Shown here: one piece after another, positions 1 through 10,700 of the stretch
Layout: every line of letters begins with the position of its first letter
How positions within the stretch are numbered: position 1 is the stretch's first letter
Program-made: the position numbers and the translations under genes
Assembly: GCA_000471925.1 (NCBI GenBank)
Contig: CP006667.1
Location: 1,612,001 to 1,676,000, forward strand
Direction of reading: 5' to 3'
DNA length: 64,000 nucleotides
Source: Ralstonia pickettii DTP0602
GTDB taxonomy: Bacteria > Pseudomonadota > Gammaproteobacteria > Burkholderiales > Burkholderiaceae
The notes under the pieces: model-generated
Seen by the model: only the letters and a program-made list of their open reading frames with translations
Databases searched by the model: none
What the model was told of the DNA's origin: nothing

Positions 1-78
1 GCATGGCGGCTGGCGGTGCGCGGCGCGCGGGCTGAGTGGGACAAGGTGCAGGCAGAAATCGCGGGAGGCAGGGCATGA
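1..78 (+). CDS. ABC transporter permease, C-terminal end (LivM-like), partial
   Basis: Reading frame 1 is open from the first base and ends in TGA at 76-78. It encodes a short charged tail (ending AEWDKVQAEIAGGRA) like the cytoplasmic C-terminus of LivM-type permeases. The stop overlaps the ATG of the next gene (ATGA at 75-78), which is typical of the livHMGF operon. Only about 25 residues are visible, so the assignment rests mainly on position before livG and livF. Confidence 0.6.
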   Translation, partial: AWRLAVRGARAEWDKVQAEIAGGRA

Positions 79-848
79 CGGCGGCGCTGGAACTGACCGA
101 TGTACGCAAGAAGTTCGGCCAGACGGAGATCATCCGCGGCGTGAACCTGAACATTGCCAAGGGCGAGCGCCACGCGCTGATCGGGCCGAACGGGGCGGGC
201 AAGTCCACCACCTTCAACCTGATCTCCGGCCGCTTTGCGCCGACCAGCGGCACGGTGCGGCTGAACGGCGAGGAGATCGGCGGGCTGCAGCCCTTCGTGA
301 TCAACCGCATGGGGCTGTCGCGCAGCTTCCAGATCACCAATATCTTCCACCGGCTGTCGGTGTTCGAGAACCTGCGCTGCGCGGTGCTGTGGTCGCTCGG
401 CTACAAGTACTCGTTCTGGCACAGGCTGACGGGCCTGCGCGATGCGCGCGAGCGCGCCGAGGAAGTGCTGGAGCTGATCGGCATGCAGCACCGCCGCGAT
501 TCGCAGGCCGGCTTGCTGACCTACGCCGAGCAGCGCGCGCTGGAGATCGGCATCACCATCGCCGGCGGCGCCGAGGTGATCCTGCTGGACGAGCCCACCG
601 CGGGCATGAGCCGCTCCGAGTCCGACCATGCGGTCGAGCTGATCCGCAAGGTCACCGTGGGCAAGACGCTGGTGATGGTGGAGCACGACATGAGCGTGGT
701 GTTCGGCCTGGCCGACCGGATCTCGGTGCTGGTCTACGGCGAGGTGATCGCCACCGACACGCCGCAGGCGATCCGTAACAACCGCAAGGTCAAGGAAGCC
801 TACCTGGGCACCACGCTGGACGAAGACACCACCGAAGGAGCGCACTGA
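75..848 (+). CDS. livG: Branched-chain amino acid type ABC transporter ATP-binding protein
   Basis: Cytoplasmic ATPase subunit of a HAAT-family importer (branched-chain amino acids, amides or small aromatic acids). A 257-residue product has a canonical Walker A (GPNGAGKST, about residue 40), a LivG-type Q-loop region, and Walker B with the D-loop (VILLDEPTAGMS). The usual LSGGQ signature is replaced by a degenerate LTYAEQRALEI, which is common in LivG proteins. The start at 75 is preferred to upstream in-frame ATGs because it overlaps the stop of the preceding permease and follows GGGAGGCAGG. It overlaps livF by the ATGA at 845-848. Substrate cannot be inferred from this subunit; fatty-acid genes lie close by, but the terminator at 1580 separates the units. 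Confidence 0.9.
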   Translation: MTAALELTDVRKKFGQTEIIRGVNLNIAKGERHALIGPNGAGKSTTFNLISGRFAPTSGTVRLNGEEIGGLQPFVINRMGLSRSFQITNIFHRLSVFENLRCAVLWSLGYKYSFWHRLTGLRDARERAEEVLELIGMQHRRDSQAGLLTYAEQRALEIGITIAGGAEVILLDEPTAGMSRSESDHAVELIRKVTVGKTLVMVEHDMSVVFGLADRISVLVYGEVIATDTPQAIRNNRKVKEAYLGTTLDEDTTEGAH

Positions 849-1561
849 TGGGCAAGCGCATGCTGGACGTCAGGGGCCTGCACGCCTACTACGGCAAGAG
901 CCATATCCTGCACGGGGTGGATGCCCATATCGACGAAGGCGAGATCGTCGCGCTGCTGGGCCGCAACGGGGTGGGGCGCTCGACCATGGCCAAGGCCATC
1001 CTGGGGATGGTCAAGGCCGAGGGCTCGGTGAAGTTTCGCGACGAGGAGATCCTGGGGCGGCGCACCTTCGAGATCGCGCACCTGGGGATCGGCTATGTGC
1101 CGGAGAACCGGGATATCTTCCCGACGCTGACGGTGCGGCAGAACCTGTTGCTGGGCGAGAAGCGCAACCCGCGGCAGGCCAAGCCGCGCTGGTCGGTGGA
1201 GGACATGTTCAATATGTTCCCGCGGTTGAAAGAGCGGGAAAACACCTCGGCCGGCGTGCTGTCAGGCGGCGAGCAGCAGATGCTGACGCTGTGCCGCACG
1301 CTGATGGGCGACCCCGACCTGATCCTGATCGACGAGCCGACCGAAGGGCTCGCGCCGATGATCGTGACGCTGGTGGGCGATTACCTGAAGACGCTGAAGG
1401 AGCGTGGGGTGTCGGTGTTGCTGATCGAGCAGAAGCTGGCGATTGCGCTGGATATCTCGCAGCGGGTCTATGTGATGGGACACGGGCATATCGTGTTCGA
1501 GGGGACGCCCGCGGAGTTGAAGGCGAATTCGCAGGTGCGGAAGGAGTGGCTGGAGGTTTGA
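848..1561 (+). CDS. livF: Branched-chain amino acid type ABC transporter ATP-binding protein, Walker A Lys replaced by Arg
   Basis: Second ATPase subunit of the same importer (237 residues), translationally coupled to livG by ATGA. It has an intact signature (LSGGEQQ), Walker B (LILIDEPTEGL) and switch His region replaced by EQK (LLIEQKL), as in many LivF proteins. The P-loop reads GRNGVGRST, with Arg at the position where nearly all ABC ATPases have the catalytic Lys. The codon is CGC at about 976-978. From memory, some betaproteobacterial LivF homologues share this GVGRST form, so it may be a lineage variant rather than a defect. The gene ends just before a strong bidirectional terminator. 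Confidence 0.88.
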   Translation: MGKRMLDVRGLHAYYGKSHILHGVDAHIDEGEIVALLGRNGVGRSTMAKAILGMVKAEGSVKFRDEEILGRRTFEIAHLGIGYVPENRDIFPTLTVRQNLLLGEKRNPRQAKPRWSVEDMFNMFPRLKERENTSAGVLSGGEQQMLTLCRTLMGDPDLILIDEPTEGLAPMIVTLVGDYLKTLKERGVSVLLIEQKLAIALDISQRVYVMGHGHIVFEGTPAELKANSQVRKEWLEV

Positions 1562-1579
1562 GCCGACCAGACCCAATGC

Positions 1580-1609
1580 AAACGGCCCGCGCATTTGCGC
1601 GGGCCGTTT
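1580..1609. terminator. Bidirectional rho-independent terminator between livF and the permease
   Basis: A perfect 13-bp stem (AAACGGCCCGCGC with its complement, 1580-1592 and 1597-1609) has a 4-nt loop. The A/T ends give a U-tract in both directions, which suits the convergent livF and permease genes. Confidence 0.85.
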
Positions 1610-1629
1610 GGCTTAAGGCGGGAAACGGC

Positions 1630-3165
1630 TCAGGCCGCCAGCTTTTCCCGGGCCTCGACCTGAGGCTTCGGCAACTCGAACGGCATATCCTCGTAATCGA
1701 TCATCCGAGTCTTCTTCACGACCCGATATCCCCACCACAGCGCCAGGAACGCCGGCACGCCGATATAGGTCGCAACGATCTCCGGCCAGCGGTTCGGGAT
1801 ATCCGCGAACGCCTGGTAGTTCTGCCCGGCCACGATCACCACGCACAGCACCCCGGCAAAGATCGGCCCGAACGGATACAGCGGCGACCGGTACGCCAGC
1901 ATGCTGACGTCATACCCCTGATGCACCAGCCCGCGGCGGAAGCGGTAGTGGCTGACGGCAATTCCGAGCCACGCAAAGAAGCCCGTCATGGCCGAGGTAT
2001 TGAGCAGCCACAGGTACACCGCCTTGTCCCCGAACAGCGAACTGAAGAAACACAGCGCGCCCACGCCAGTGGTGAGCAGCAGCGCATTGAACGGCACGCC
2101 ATTCACCGTCAGCTTGCCAAAGGCCCGCGGCGCGCGGCCGCTGACCGCCAGGCCATAGAGGATCCGGGTGGACACATACATGCTCGAGGTACCGGCCGAC
2201 AGCAGCGCGGTCAGCACCACGGCATTCATCAGGCCCGCCGCAAAGGCCAGCCCGGCGTGGCGGAACACTAGCGCGAACGGGCTCACGCCGACGTCGGTGA
2301 CGTCATTGCGCAGCAGGCTGGGATCGGTATAGGGAATCAGCACCCCGATGATCAGGATGGCAATCACATAGAACAGCAGGATGCGCCAGAAGGTCTGCCG
2401 GATCGCGCGCGGGATGGTCTTGGCCGGGTTTTCCGCCTCCCCGGCGGCCACGCCAACGGTTTCCGTGCCCTGGAACGAGAACCCCGCAATCATCGCCACC
2501 CCGAACATGGCCGGGATGCCGCCGACAAAGGGCGCGTCGCCGAGCGTGAAGTTGTGCCAGCCCGATTGCGGCCCGCCCTTCATGATGCCGAAGATCATCA
2601 GCAGGCCCACGCCCAGGAACACCACCACGGTTACCACCTTGATCAGCGCGAACCAGTACTCGGCCTCGCCGAAGCCGCGCACCGAGAAGGCATTGAGCAC
2701 GAACATCAGCAGCAGGAAGGCCGCGCTCCAGACCACCCCTGGCACATGAGGGAACCAGTACTGCATCACCAGTTGCGCCGCGGTCAGCTCCACGGCGATG
2801 GTCACCGCCAGGCTGAACCAGTAGTTCCAGCCCAGCGCGAAGCCGAAGCCCTCATCGACATAGAGCGCGCTGTAGGTGACGAAGGAGCCAGCCACCGGCA
2901 TATGGACGGCGAGCTCGCCCAGGCTGGTCATCAGGCAGTAAACCATCAGGCCGAGCAGCACATACATCAGCAGCGCGCCGCCGGGCCCGGCCTGTGCGAT
3001 CGAGGCGCCCGAGGCGACGAACAGCCCCGTGCCCACGGCGCCGCCGATGGCGATCATGGTCAGGTGGCGGGCCTTGAGCTTGCGCTTGAGGTCGTCATGC
3101 TCTACCACCGGGTGCTGGTGCTGGTGCTGGTGCTCGTGCGGGTGTGAATGTGAATGGGAAGACAT
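1630..3165 (-). CDS. APC-family amino-acid permease with His-rich N-terminus
   Basis: Inner-membrane proton-coupled amino-acid importer of the AAT branch (GabP/AnsP/LysP relatives), 511 residues. The first helix carries the family motif GGAVGTGLFVASG, followed by about 12 hydrophobic segments and a soluble C-terminal tail. The start at 3165 (MSSHSHSH...) is chosen over 3219 because the upstream codons look like leader sequence. The first 18 or so residues are an alternating His/Ser/Gln stretch with 8 histidines, encoded by CAC/CAT and CAG codons near 3110-3160, and are unlike standard permease N-termini. The gene is a single unit, convergent with livF and divergent from fadB. The exact substrate is not readable; GABA, proline, aromatic or basic amino acids are all possible. 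Confidence 0.88.
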   Translation of the reverse strand: MSSHSHSHPHEHQHQHQHPVVEHDDLKRKLKARHLTMIAIGGAVGTGLFVASGASIAQAGPGGALLMYVLLGLMVYCLMTSLGELAVHMPVAGSFVTYSALYVDEGFGFALGWNYWFSLAVTIAVELTAAQLVMQYWFPHVPGVVWSAAFLLLMFVLNAFSVRGFGEAEYWFALIKVVTVVVFLGVGLLMIFGIMKGGPQSGWHNFTLGDAPFVGGIPAMFGVAMIAGFSFQGTETVGVAAGEAENPAKTIPRAIRQTFWRILLFYVIAILIIGVLIPYTDPSLLRNDVTDVGVSPFALVFRHAGLAFAAGLMNAVVLTALLSAGTSSMYVSTRILYGLAVSGRAPRAFGKLTVNGVPFNALLLTTGVGALCFFSSLFGDKAVYLWLLNTSAMTGFFAWLGIAVSHYRFRRGLVHQGYDVSMLAYRSPLYPFGPIFAGVLCVVIVAGQNYQAFADIPNRWPEIVATYIGVPAFLALWWGYRVVKKTRMIDYEDMPFELPKPQVEAREKLAA

Positions 3166-3666
3166 CAGGGTCGCTGGAACTTCCGCCGGCCCGGCGTCTT
3201 GTGGAGGCCTGGGCGGCAAAAAACGAAAAGCCGCGAGTCTACCGCGTCTTTTTCAGCGAGTCGTCCGACCGGGCCAAATAAAAGTCCGATACTGAGTTTA
3301 GAACCGGCCCTCGGTTGGTCTCGCATGTGCTGTAATCGGCATTCATTCGGACGCGGCAGCGCGAATTTTCCGGCTAATGGGGCGCCCGTCATGCATCCCG
3401 GTAAGGGCCACAATTCACGCCGTTCATGCAATAGGAAAACCGCCAAAATTAAAATTGAACGACCGTGCTATTTTGTGTATGCTTGTTTCGCCCAACAGCC
3501 TGAAGGCGTTGATGGGCGCGGGAATGCGGCAAGTCGGGCGGAGGGTTTACCCTCCCGCGGTGCCAGCCACCCGGGCAGCAAACGGCCATTACAGGCCGTG
3601 CAGGAGCGGTAAAAAATGAATTCGAGAATTCGAATCCCGAGACAACTTCTGAACAAAGGAACCAGC
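3166..3666. other. 500-bp divergent intergenic region (permease / beta-oxidation operon)
   Basis: No convincing gene is seen here. The region is AT-richer than its surroundings around 3430-3480 and must hold the promoters of both the permease and the fadB operon. It contains an operator-like box at 3457-3468. A purine-rich ribosome site (AAAGGA, about 3655-3660) precedes the fadB start at 3667. Confidence 0.6.
3457..3468. promoter_or_regulatory. Operator-like box GAACGACCGTGC upstream of fadB
   Basis: GAACG-AC-CGTGC is an imperfect dyad flanked by A/T runs (TAAAATT before, TATTTT after). The same box with the same left flank recurs at 21414-21425, where the dyad is perfect. GAACGNNCGTTC-type dyads are typical TetR-family operators, so a fatty-acid-responsive TetR regulator is the natural guess. 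No such regulator gene is present in the window. Confidence 0.5.
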
Positions 3667-5748
3667 ATGACAGCGCAGTATCAGGTTCAGGACGGCGTAG
3701 CCGTCATCACGCTCGACAATCCCCCTGTCAACGGCCTGGGTCACAGCACCCGGCTTGGCATCGTCGAAGGCATGACCCGCGCGCTGGACGATGCCGCCGT
3801 CAAGGCGATCGTCATCACCGGCGCTGGCAAGGCATTCTCGGGCGGCGCCGACATCCGTGAATTCAATACGCCCAAGGCCATGCAGGAGCCGACGCTGCAC
3901 TCGGTGATCCGCGTGCTGGAAGCATCGTCCAAGCCGGTGGTGGCTGCGGTGCACTCGGTCGCCATGGGTGGCGGCCTGGAGCTGGCGCTGGGCTGTAACT
4001 ACCGCGTGGCGTCCAAGGGCGCGCAGATCGCGCTGCCGGAAGTGAAGCTGGGCCTGCTGCCCGGCGCCGGCGGCACGCAGCGCCTGCCGCGCGTGATCGG
4101 CCTGGAGGCCGCGGCCAACATGATCGTGTCGGGCACCCCGGTGCTGTCCGAGAAGTTCGCCGGCACCAAGCTGTTCGACGAGATCGTCGACGGTGATGTG
4201 CTGCCAGCAGCGGTCAAGTTTGCGCAGAACGTTGGCGCCGCCACCGGCCCGCACCCGAAGGTGCGCGACCTGAAGGTGCGCCACGAGAACCCCGAAGGCT
4301 ACCTGGGCTTTGCCCGCAACACCGTTGCCGCGATGGCCAAGAACTTCCCGGCGCCGCTGAAGTGCCTGGAAGCGGTGGCCGGCTCGCTCAAGCCGTTCGA
4401 GCAAGGCCTGAAGGAAGAGCGCGAGGGCTTCCTGTTCCTGGTCACCACGCCGGAATCGCGCGCGCTGCGCCACGCCTTCTTCGGCGAGCGTGCCGCCAGC
4501 AAGATCCCCGACGTGCCTGAAGGCACCGCGACCCGCAAGATCGAGAAGATCGCCGTGATCGGCGCCGGCACCATGGGTGGCGGCATCAGCATGAACTTCC
4601 TGAACGCCGGCATCCCGGTCACCATGCTGGAAACCAAGCAGGAAGCGCTGGACCGCGGCGTGGCCACGATCCGCAAGAACTACGAGAACAGCGCCAAGAA
4701 GGGCAAGCTCACGCAAGAGAAGGTCGAGCAGCGCATGGGCCTGCTGAGCACCACGCTGTCCTATGACGACCTCAAGGACGCCGACCTCATCATCGAGGCC
4801 GTGTTCGAGGAAATGGGCGTCAAGGAGACCGTGTTCAAGAAGCTGGATGAAGTCGCCAAGCAAGGCGCGATCCTGGCCTCGAATACCTCCACGCTCGACG
4901 TCAACAAGATCGCTTCGTTTACCAAGCGTCCGCAGGACGTGGTCGGCATGCACTTCTTCAGCCCGGCCAACGTGATGAAGCTGCTGGAAGTGGTGCGCGG
5001 CGAGAAGACCGGCAAGGATGTGCTGGCCACGGTCATGCAGATCGGCAAGAAGATCAAGAAGACCGCGGTGGTGTCGGGCGTGTGCGACGGCTTTATCGGC
5101 AACCGCATGATCGAGCAGTACAGCCGCCAGGCCGGCTACCTGCTGGACGAAGGCGCGCTGCCCGAGCAGGTCGACAAGGCCATCGAGAAGTTCGGCTTTG
5201 CCATGGGCCCGTTCCGCATGGGCGACCTGGCTGGCAACGACATCGGCTGGGCCATCCGCAAGCGCCGCGCGGTGGACAAGCCGGACATCCAGTATTCCAA
5301 GACCGCCGACCTGCTGTGCGAAATGGGCCGCTTCGGCCAGAAGACCGGCGCGGGCTGGTACGACTACAAGGCGGGCGACCGCAAGCCGTACCCGAACCAG
5401 CAGGTCAACGACATGATCGTGCAGCACTCGAAGGACCTGGGTATCACGCGCCGCAAGATCTCTGACGAAGAGATCGTCGAGCGCCTGGTGTTCGCACTGG
5501 TCAACGAAGGCGCCAAGATCCTGGAGGAAGGCATTGCTTCCAAGGCTTCGGATATCGACATGGTGTACCTGACCGGCTACGGCTTCCCGCTGTTCCGCGG
5601 CGGCCCGATGCTGTACGCGGACCAGGTCGGCCTGTACAACGTGGCGCTGGCAATGAAGCGCTACGCCAAGGGCTACCACGGTGAAGCCTGGCAGGTCGCG
5701 CCGCTGCTGCAGAAGCTGGCGGACGAAGGCAAGGGTTTCAACGGCTAA
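3667..5748 (+). CDS. fadB: Bifunctional enoyl-CoA hydratase / 3-hydroxyacyl-CoA dehydrogenase
   Basis: Cytoplasmic beta-oxidation enzyme: hydrates trans-2-enoyl-CoA and oxidises the 3-hydroxyacyl-CoA with NAD. The product has 693 residues. An N-terminal crotonase domain (about 1-190) carries the oxyanion segment GGADIREF and the catalytic-loop region LPEVKLGLLPGAGG. A NAD-binding Rossmann fold starts near residue 290 (AVIGAGTMGGGI), with the dehydrogenase His in HFFSP and two C-terminal 3HCDH domains. The start at 3667 follows AAAGGA; the upstream in-frame ATG at 3616 lacks a ribosome site. It heads a long same-strand run of acyl-CoA genes. Architecture resembles FadJ/MFP more than the short FadB'-type hydratases. 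Confidence 0.93.
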   Translation: MTAQYQVQDGVAVITLDNPPVNGLGHSTRLGIVEGMTRALDDAAVKAIVITGAGKAFSGGADIREFNTPKAMQEPTLHSVIRVLEASSKPVVAAVHSVAMGGGLELALGCNYRVASKGAQIALPEVKLGLLPGAGGTQRLPRVIGLEAAANMIVSGTPVLSEKFAGTKLFDEIVDGDVLPAAVKFAQNVGAATGPHPKVRDLKVRHENPEGYLGFARNTVAAMAKNFPAPLKCLEAVAGSLKPFEQGLKEEREGFLFLVTTPESRALRHAFFGERAASKIPDVPEGTATRKIEKIAVIGAGTMGGGISMNFLNAGIPVTMLETKQEALDRGVATIRKNYENSAKKGKLTQEKVEQRMGLLSTTLSYDDLKDADLIIEAVFEEMGVKETVFKKLDEVAKQGAILASNTSTLDVNKIASFTKRPQDVVGMHFFSPANVMKLLEVVRGEKTGKDVLATVMQIGKKIKKTAVVSGVCDGFIGNRMIEQYSRQAGYLLDEGALPEQVDKAIEKFGFAMGPFRMGDLAGNDIGWAIRKRRAVDKPDIQYSKTADLLCEMGRFGQKTGAGWYDYKAGDRKPYPNQQVNDMIVQHSKDLGITRRKISDEEIVERLVFALVNEGAKILEEGIASKASDIDMVYLTGYGFPLFRGGPMLYADQVGLYNVALAMKRYAKGYHGEAWQVAPLLQKLADEGKGFNG

Positions 5749-5779
5749 TACGGCCACGAGGGTTCAGCCAGGAGCGGCC

Positions 5780-6424
5780 ATGAACACGACCATCGGACCG
5801 GCCGATTGCCTGCTGGTGATCGACGTGCAGAACGACTTCATGCCGGGCGGCGCGCTTGCCGTGCTCAATGGCGATGAGGTGGTGCCCGTCATCAACCGGC
5901 TGGCGCGCGCGTTCGGGCACGTGGTGCTGACGCAGGACTGGCATCCGGCCGCGCACGTCTCGTTCGCGGCCAATCATGCCGGCACGCAGCCGTTCCAGTC
6001 GCTCACGCTGCCGTACGGGCCGCAGGTGCTGTGGCCGGTGCATTGCGTGCAGGACACGCCGGGCGCCGCGCTGCATGCGGGCCTTCACGTGCCGCACGCG
6101 CGGTTGCTGATCCGCAAGGGCCACCATGCCGACGTGGACAGCTACTCCGCCTTCCTGGAGGCGGACCGCACCACGCGCACCGGGCTGGCCGGCTACCTGC
6201 GCGAGCATGGCGTCAGGCGCGTGTTCTGCGCCGGGCTGGCGACGGACTACTGCGTGGCATGGAGCGCGCTCGATGCGCGCGCCGCGGGCTTCGAGGCCGC
6301 GGTGATCGAGGATGCCTGCCGCGCCATCGACCTGGAAGGGTCGCTGGCGCAGGCGTGGCAGGACCTCGGCGCCGCCGGCGTCGCCCGTGTCATGTCCGCG
6401 GATGTGCTCAAGGGCCAGGGCTGA
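5780..6424 (+). CDS. pncA: Nicotinamidase / pyrazinamidase
   Basis: Isochorismatase-fold cytoplasmic hydrolase that deamidates nicotinamide to nicotinate for NAD salvage (214 residues). The catalytic triad is visible: Asp in VIDVQNDF, Lys in IRKGHHAD, and Cys in [10 protein letters not shown]. The metal-site motif [10 protein letters not shown] is also present. The start at 5780 follows AGGAGC. The gene lies 31 nt after fadB and 47 nt before the thiolase, on the same strand, so it is probably cotranscribed with beta-oxidation genes. That places an NAD-precursor enzyme next to NAD-consuming dehydrogenases. Confidence 0.9.
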   Translation: MNTTIGPADCLLVIDVQNDFMPGGALAVLNGDEVVPVINRLARAFGHVVLTQDWHPAAHVSFAANHAGTQPFQSLTLPYGPQVLWPVHCVQDTPGAALHAGLHVPHARLLIRKGHHADVDSYSAFLEADRTTRTGLAGYLREHGVRRVFCAGLATDYCVAWSALDARAAGFEAAVIEDACRAIDLEGSLAQAWQDLGAAGVARVMSADVLKGQG

Positions 6425-6471
6425 ACCGAACCACCGAACTGAAAGACACAAGAGATTCCGAGGAGCAAGAC

Positions 6472-7650
<1,179 letters not shown>

Positions 7651-7689
7651 CTGCCGACAAAGCCGGCACGCTGCCGGTTTGCTCCCCCG

Positions 7690-7796
7690 CCCGCTTGCGG
7701 GAGAGGGGCAGGGGGTGAGGGCAAGCGGTGGCATACCGCCGGCCTGTACTTCGTAGTACCGTCCGGCCCTCACCCCAACCCTCTCCCGCATGCGGG
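7690..7796. repeat. Dispersed palindromic intergenic repeat (REP/MITE-like)
   Basis: Two arms of about 31-33 nt (7690-7722 and 7766-7796) are imperfect inverted complements, and each contains its own small palindrome (CCCGCNTGCGGG) next to GAGAGGG/CCCTCTC. The central 43 nt separate them. The whole can fold into a long hairpin in RNA and DNA. Similar CCCTCTCCCGC elements are scattered in intergenic regions of many Burkholderiales and gammaproteobacteria. Here it sits inside the presumed operon, between the thiolase and the acyl-CoA dehydrogenase genes. Confidence 0.75.
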
Positions 7797-7897
7797 AGAG
7801 GGAGCACCCATGCGGTGCGATTCAAAGCCCTGGCGGTTCGCACAAGAAGGCAACAAGAATTCACGGCGCACCACGCAGTGCGCCGCATGGAGACACC

Positions 7898-9760
7898 ATG
7901 TCGATGATCCTTTCCCGCCGCGACCTGAACTTCGTGCTGTACGAATGGCTCAAGGTCGACGAGCTGACCCGCATCCCGCGCTATGCCGACCACTCGCGCG
8001 AGACCTTCGATGCAGCGCTGGACACCTGCGAGAAGATCGCCACCGACCTGTTCGCGCCGCACAACAAGAAGAACGACCAGCAAGAACCGCATTTCGACGG
8101 CGAGACCGTCAGCATCATCCCCGAAGTCAGCACCGCACTGAAGGCCTTCTGCGATGCCGGGCTGATGGCCGCGGGCCAGGACTATGAGCTGGGCGGCATG
8201 CAGCTGCCGGTGGTGGTGGAGAAGGCCGGCTTCGCTTATTTCAAGGGCGCCAACGTCGGCACCAGTTCCTACCCCTTCCTGACCATCGGCAACGCCAACC
8301 TGTTGCTGACGCACGGCACGCCGGCGCAGGTCGAGACCTTCGTCAAGCCGGAGATGGAAGGGCGCTTCTTCGGCACCATGTGCCTGTCGGAGCCGCAGGC
8401 CGGGTCGTCGCTGTCCGACATCACCACGCGCGCCGAGTACGAGGGCGATTCGCCGCTGGGCCAGCAATATCGCCTGCGCGGCAACAAGATGTGGATTTCC
8501 GCCGGCGAGCACGAGCTGTCGGACAACATCGTCCACCTGGTGCTGGCCAAGATCCCCGGCCCGGACGGCAAGCTGATCCCGGGCGTGAAGGGTATCTCGC
8601 TGTTCATCGTGCCCAAGTACCTGGTCAACGAGGACGGCTCGCTCGGCGAGCACAACGACGTGGTGCTCGCCGGCCTCAACCACAAGATGGGCTACCGCGG
8701 CACCACCAACTGCCTGCTCAACTTCGGCGAAGGCATGAAGTACAAGCCGGGCGGCAAGGCCGGCGCGATCGGCTACCTCGTGGGCGAGCCGCACAAGGGC
8801 CTGGCCTGCATGTTCCACATGATGAACGAGGCGCGCATCGGCGTCGGCCTGGGCGCGGTGATGCTGGGCTATACCGGCTACCTGCATGCGCTCGACTACG
8901 CGCGCAACCGCCCGCAGGGCCGCCCGGTCGGCCCCGGCGGCAAGGACGCGGCCAGCCCGCAGGTCAGGCTGGTCGAGCACGCCGATATCCGGCGCATGCT
9001 GCTGGCGCAGAAGAGCTACGTCGAAGGGGGCCTGGCGCTGAACCTGTACTGCGCGCAGCTGGTCGACGAGGAAGAAGCGGCCGCCGCCTCCGGTGACGAG
9101 ACCACGCACGCGCGCCTCGCGCTGCTGCTCGACATCCTGACGCCGATCGCCAAGAGCTGGCCGTCGCAATGGTGCCTGGAGGCCAACAACCTGGCGATCC
9201 AGGTGCACGGCGGCTATGGCTATACGCGCGAGTACAACGTCGAGCAGTTCTACCGCGACAACCGCCTGAACCCGATCCACGAAGGCACCCACGGCATCCA
9301 GGGCCTGGACCTGCTGGGCCGCAAGGTGGTGATGAAGGATGGCGCGGCGTTCAAGCTGCTGGGCGACCGTGTGCAGGACACGATCAAGCGAGCGCTGTCC
9401 GCCGACGATGCCGAACTGGCGCAGCAGGCGCGCGCGCTCGGCGCCGCCACCACGCGCCTGGCCGAGGTCACGCAGACGCTGTGGAGCGCGGGTGACCCGA
9501 ACGTGACGCTGGCCAATGCATCCATCTACCTGGAGGCCTTCGGGCACGTGGTGGTGGCGTGGATCTGGCTGGAGCAGGCGCTGGTGGCACAGGCCGGGCT
9601 GAAGCAGGCGGGCGGCAAGGAAGACGAGGATTTCTATCGCGGCAAGCTGGCCGCCGCGGCCTACTTCTTCCGCTGGGAACTGCCCAAGGTCGGACCGCAG
9701 CTGGACCTGCTCGAAACGCTCGACCGTACCACGCTGGATATGCAGGACGCGTGGTTTTGA
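7898..9760 (+). CDS. Acyl-CoA dehydrogenase, long three-domain type
   Basis: FAD-dependent first step of beta-oxidation (620 residues). It has the ACAD N-terminal, middle (MCLSEPQAGSSLSDI) and C-terminal helical domains, plus an extra C-terminal domain of about 120 residues. This is the long DmdC/FadE5-like subgroup rather than the 380-residue subgroup. The flavin-contact segment HGGYGYTREYNVEQFYRD and the loop HEGTHGIQGLDLLGRK are well conserved. The start at 7898 (ATGTCGATGATC) matches the family N-terminus SxILSRRDLNFxLYEWL; an ATG two codons later is an alternative. It is separated from the thiolase by a palindromic repeat. Confidence 0.92.
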   Translation: MSMILSRRDLNFVLYEWLKVDELTRIPRYADHSRETFDAALDTCEKIATDLFAPHNKKNDQQEPHFDGETVSIIPEVSTALKAFCDAGLMAAGQDYELGGMQLPVVVEKAGFAYFKGANVGTSSYPFLTIGNANLLLTHGTPAQVETFVKPEMEGRFFGTMCLSEPQAGSSLSDITTRAEYEGDSPLGQQYRLRGNKMWISAGEHELSDNIVHLVLAKIPGPDGKLIPGVKGISLFIVPKYLVNEDGSLGEHNDVVLAGLNHKMGYRGTTNCLLNFGEGMKYKPGGKAGAIGYLVGEPHKGLACMFHMMNEARIGVGLGAVMLGYTGYLHALDYARNRPQGRPVGPGGKDAASPQVRLVEHADIRRMLLAQKSYVEGGLALNLYCAQLVDEEEAAAASGDETTHARLALLLDILTPIAKSWPSQWCLEANNLAIQVHGGYGYTREYNVEQFYRDNRLNPIHEGTHGIQGLDLLGRKVVMKDGAAFKLLGDRVQDTIKRALSADDAELAQQARALGAATTRLAEVTQTLWSAGDPNVTLANASIYLEAFGHVVVAWIWLEQALVAQAGLKQAGGKEDEDFYRGKLAAAAYFFRWELPKVGPQLDLLETLDRTTLDMQDAWF

Positions 9761-9807
9761 ACGGCCCTCGCCCCATCCCCAAAGACAAGAGAACGAAGGA
9801 AGACAAC

Positions 9808-10590
<783 letters not shown>

Positions 10591-10700
10591 GCGGGGCAAT
10601 CCGGCGCCGCGGCTTGGCGGAACGCCGGATTGCGCTCAAACTTGGGGCCGGCGCGAGGCGGCTGCCTCGCAGGTACTCATTTTCCGGACTTGCATTAGCC

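Noticed and set aside
3589..5757. 722-residue minus-strand frame opposite fadB
   Set aside because: Mirror frame of a GC-rich gene with conserved FadB domains on the plus strand.
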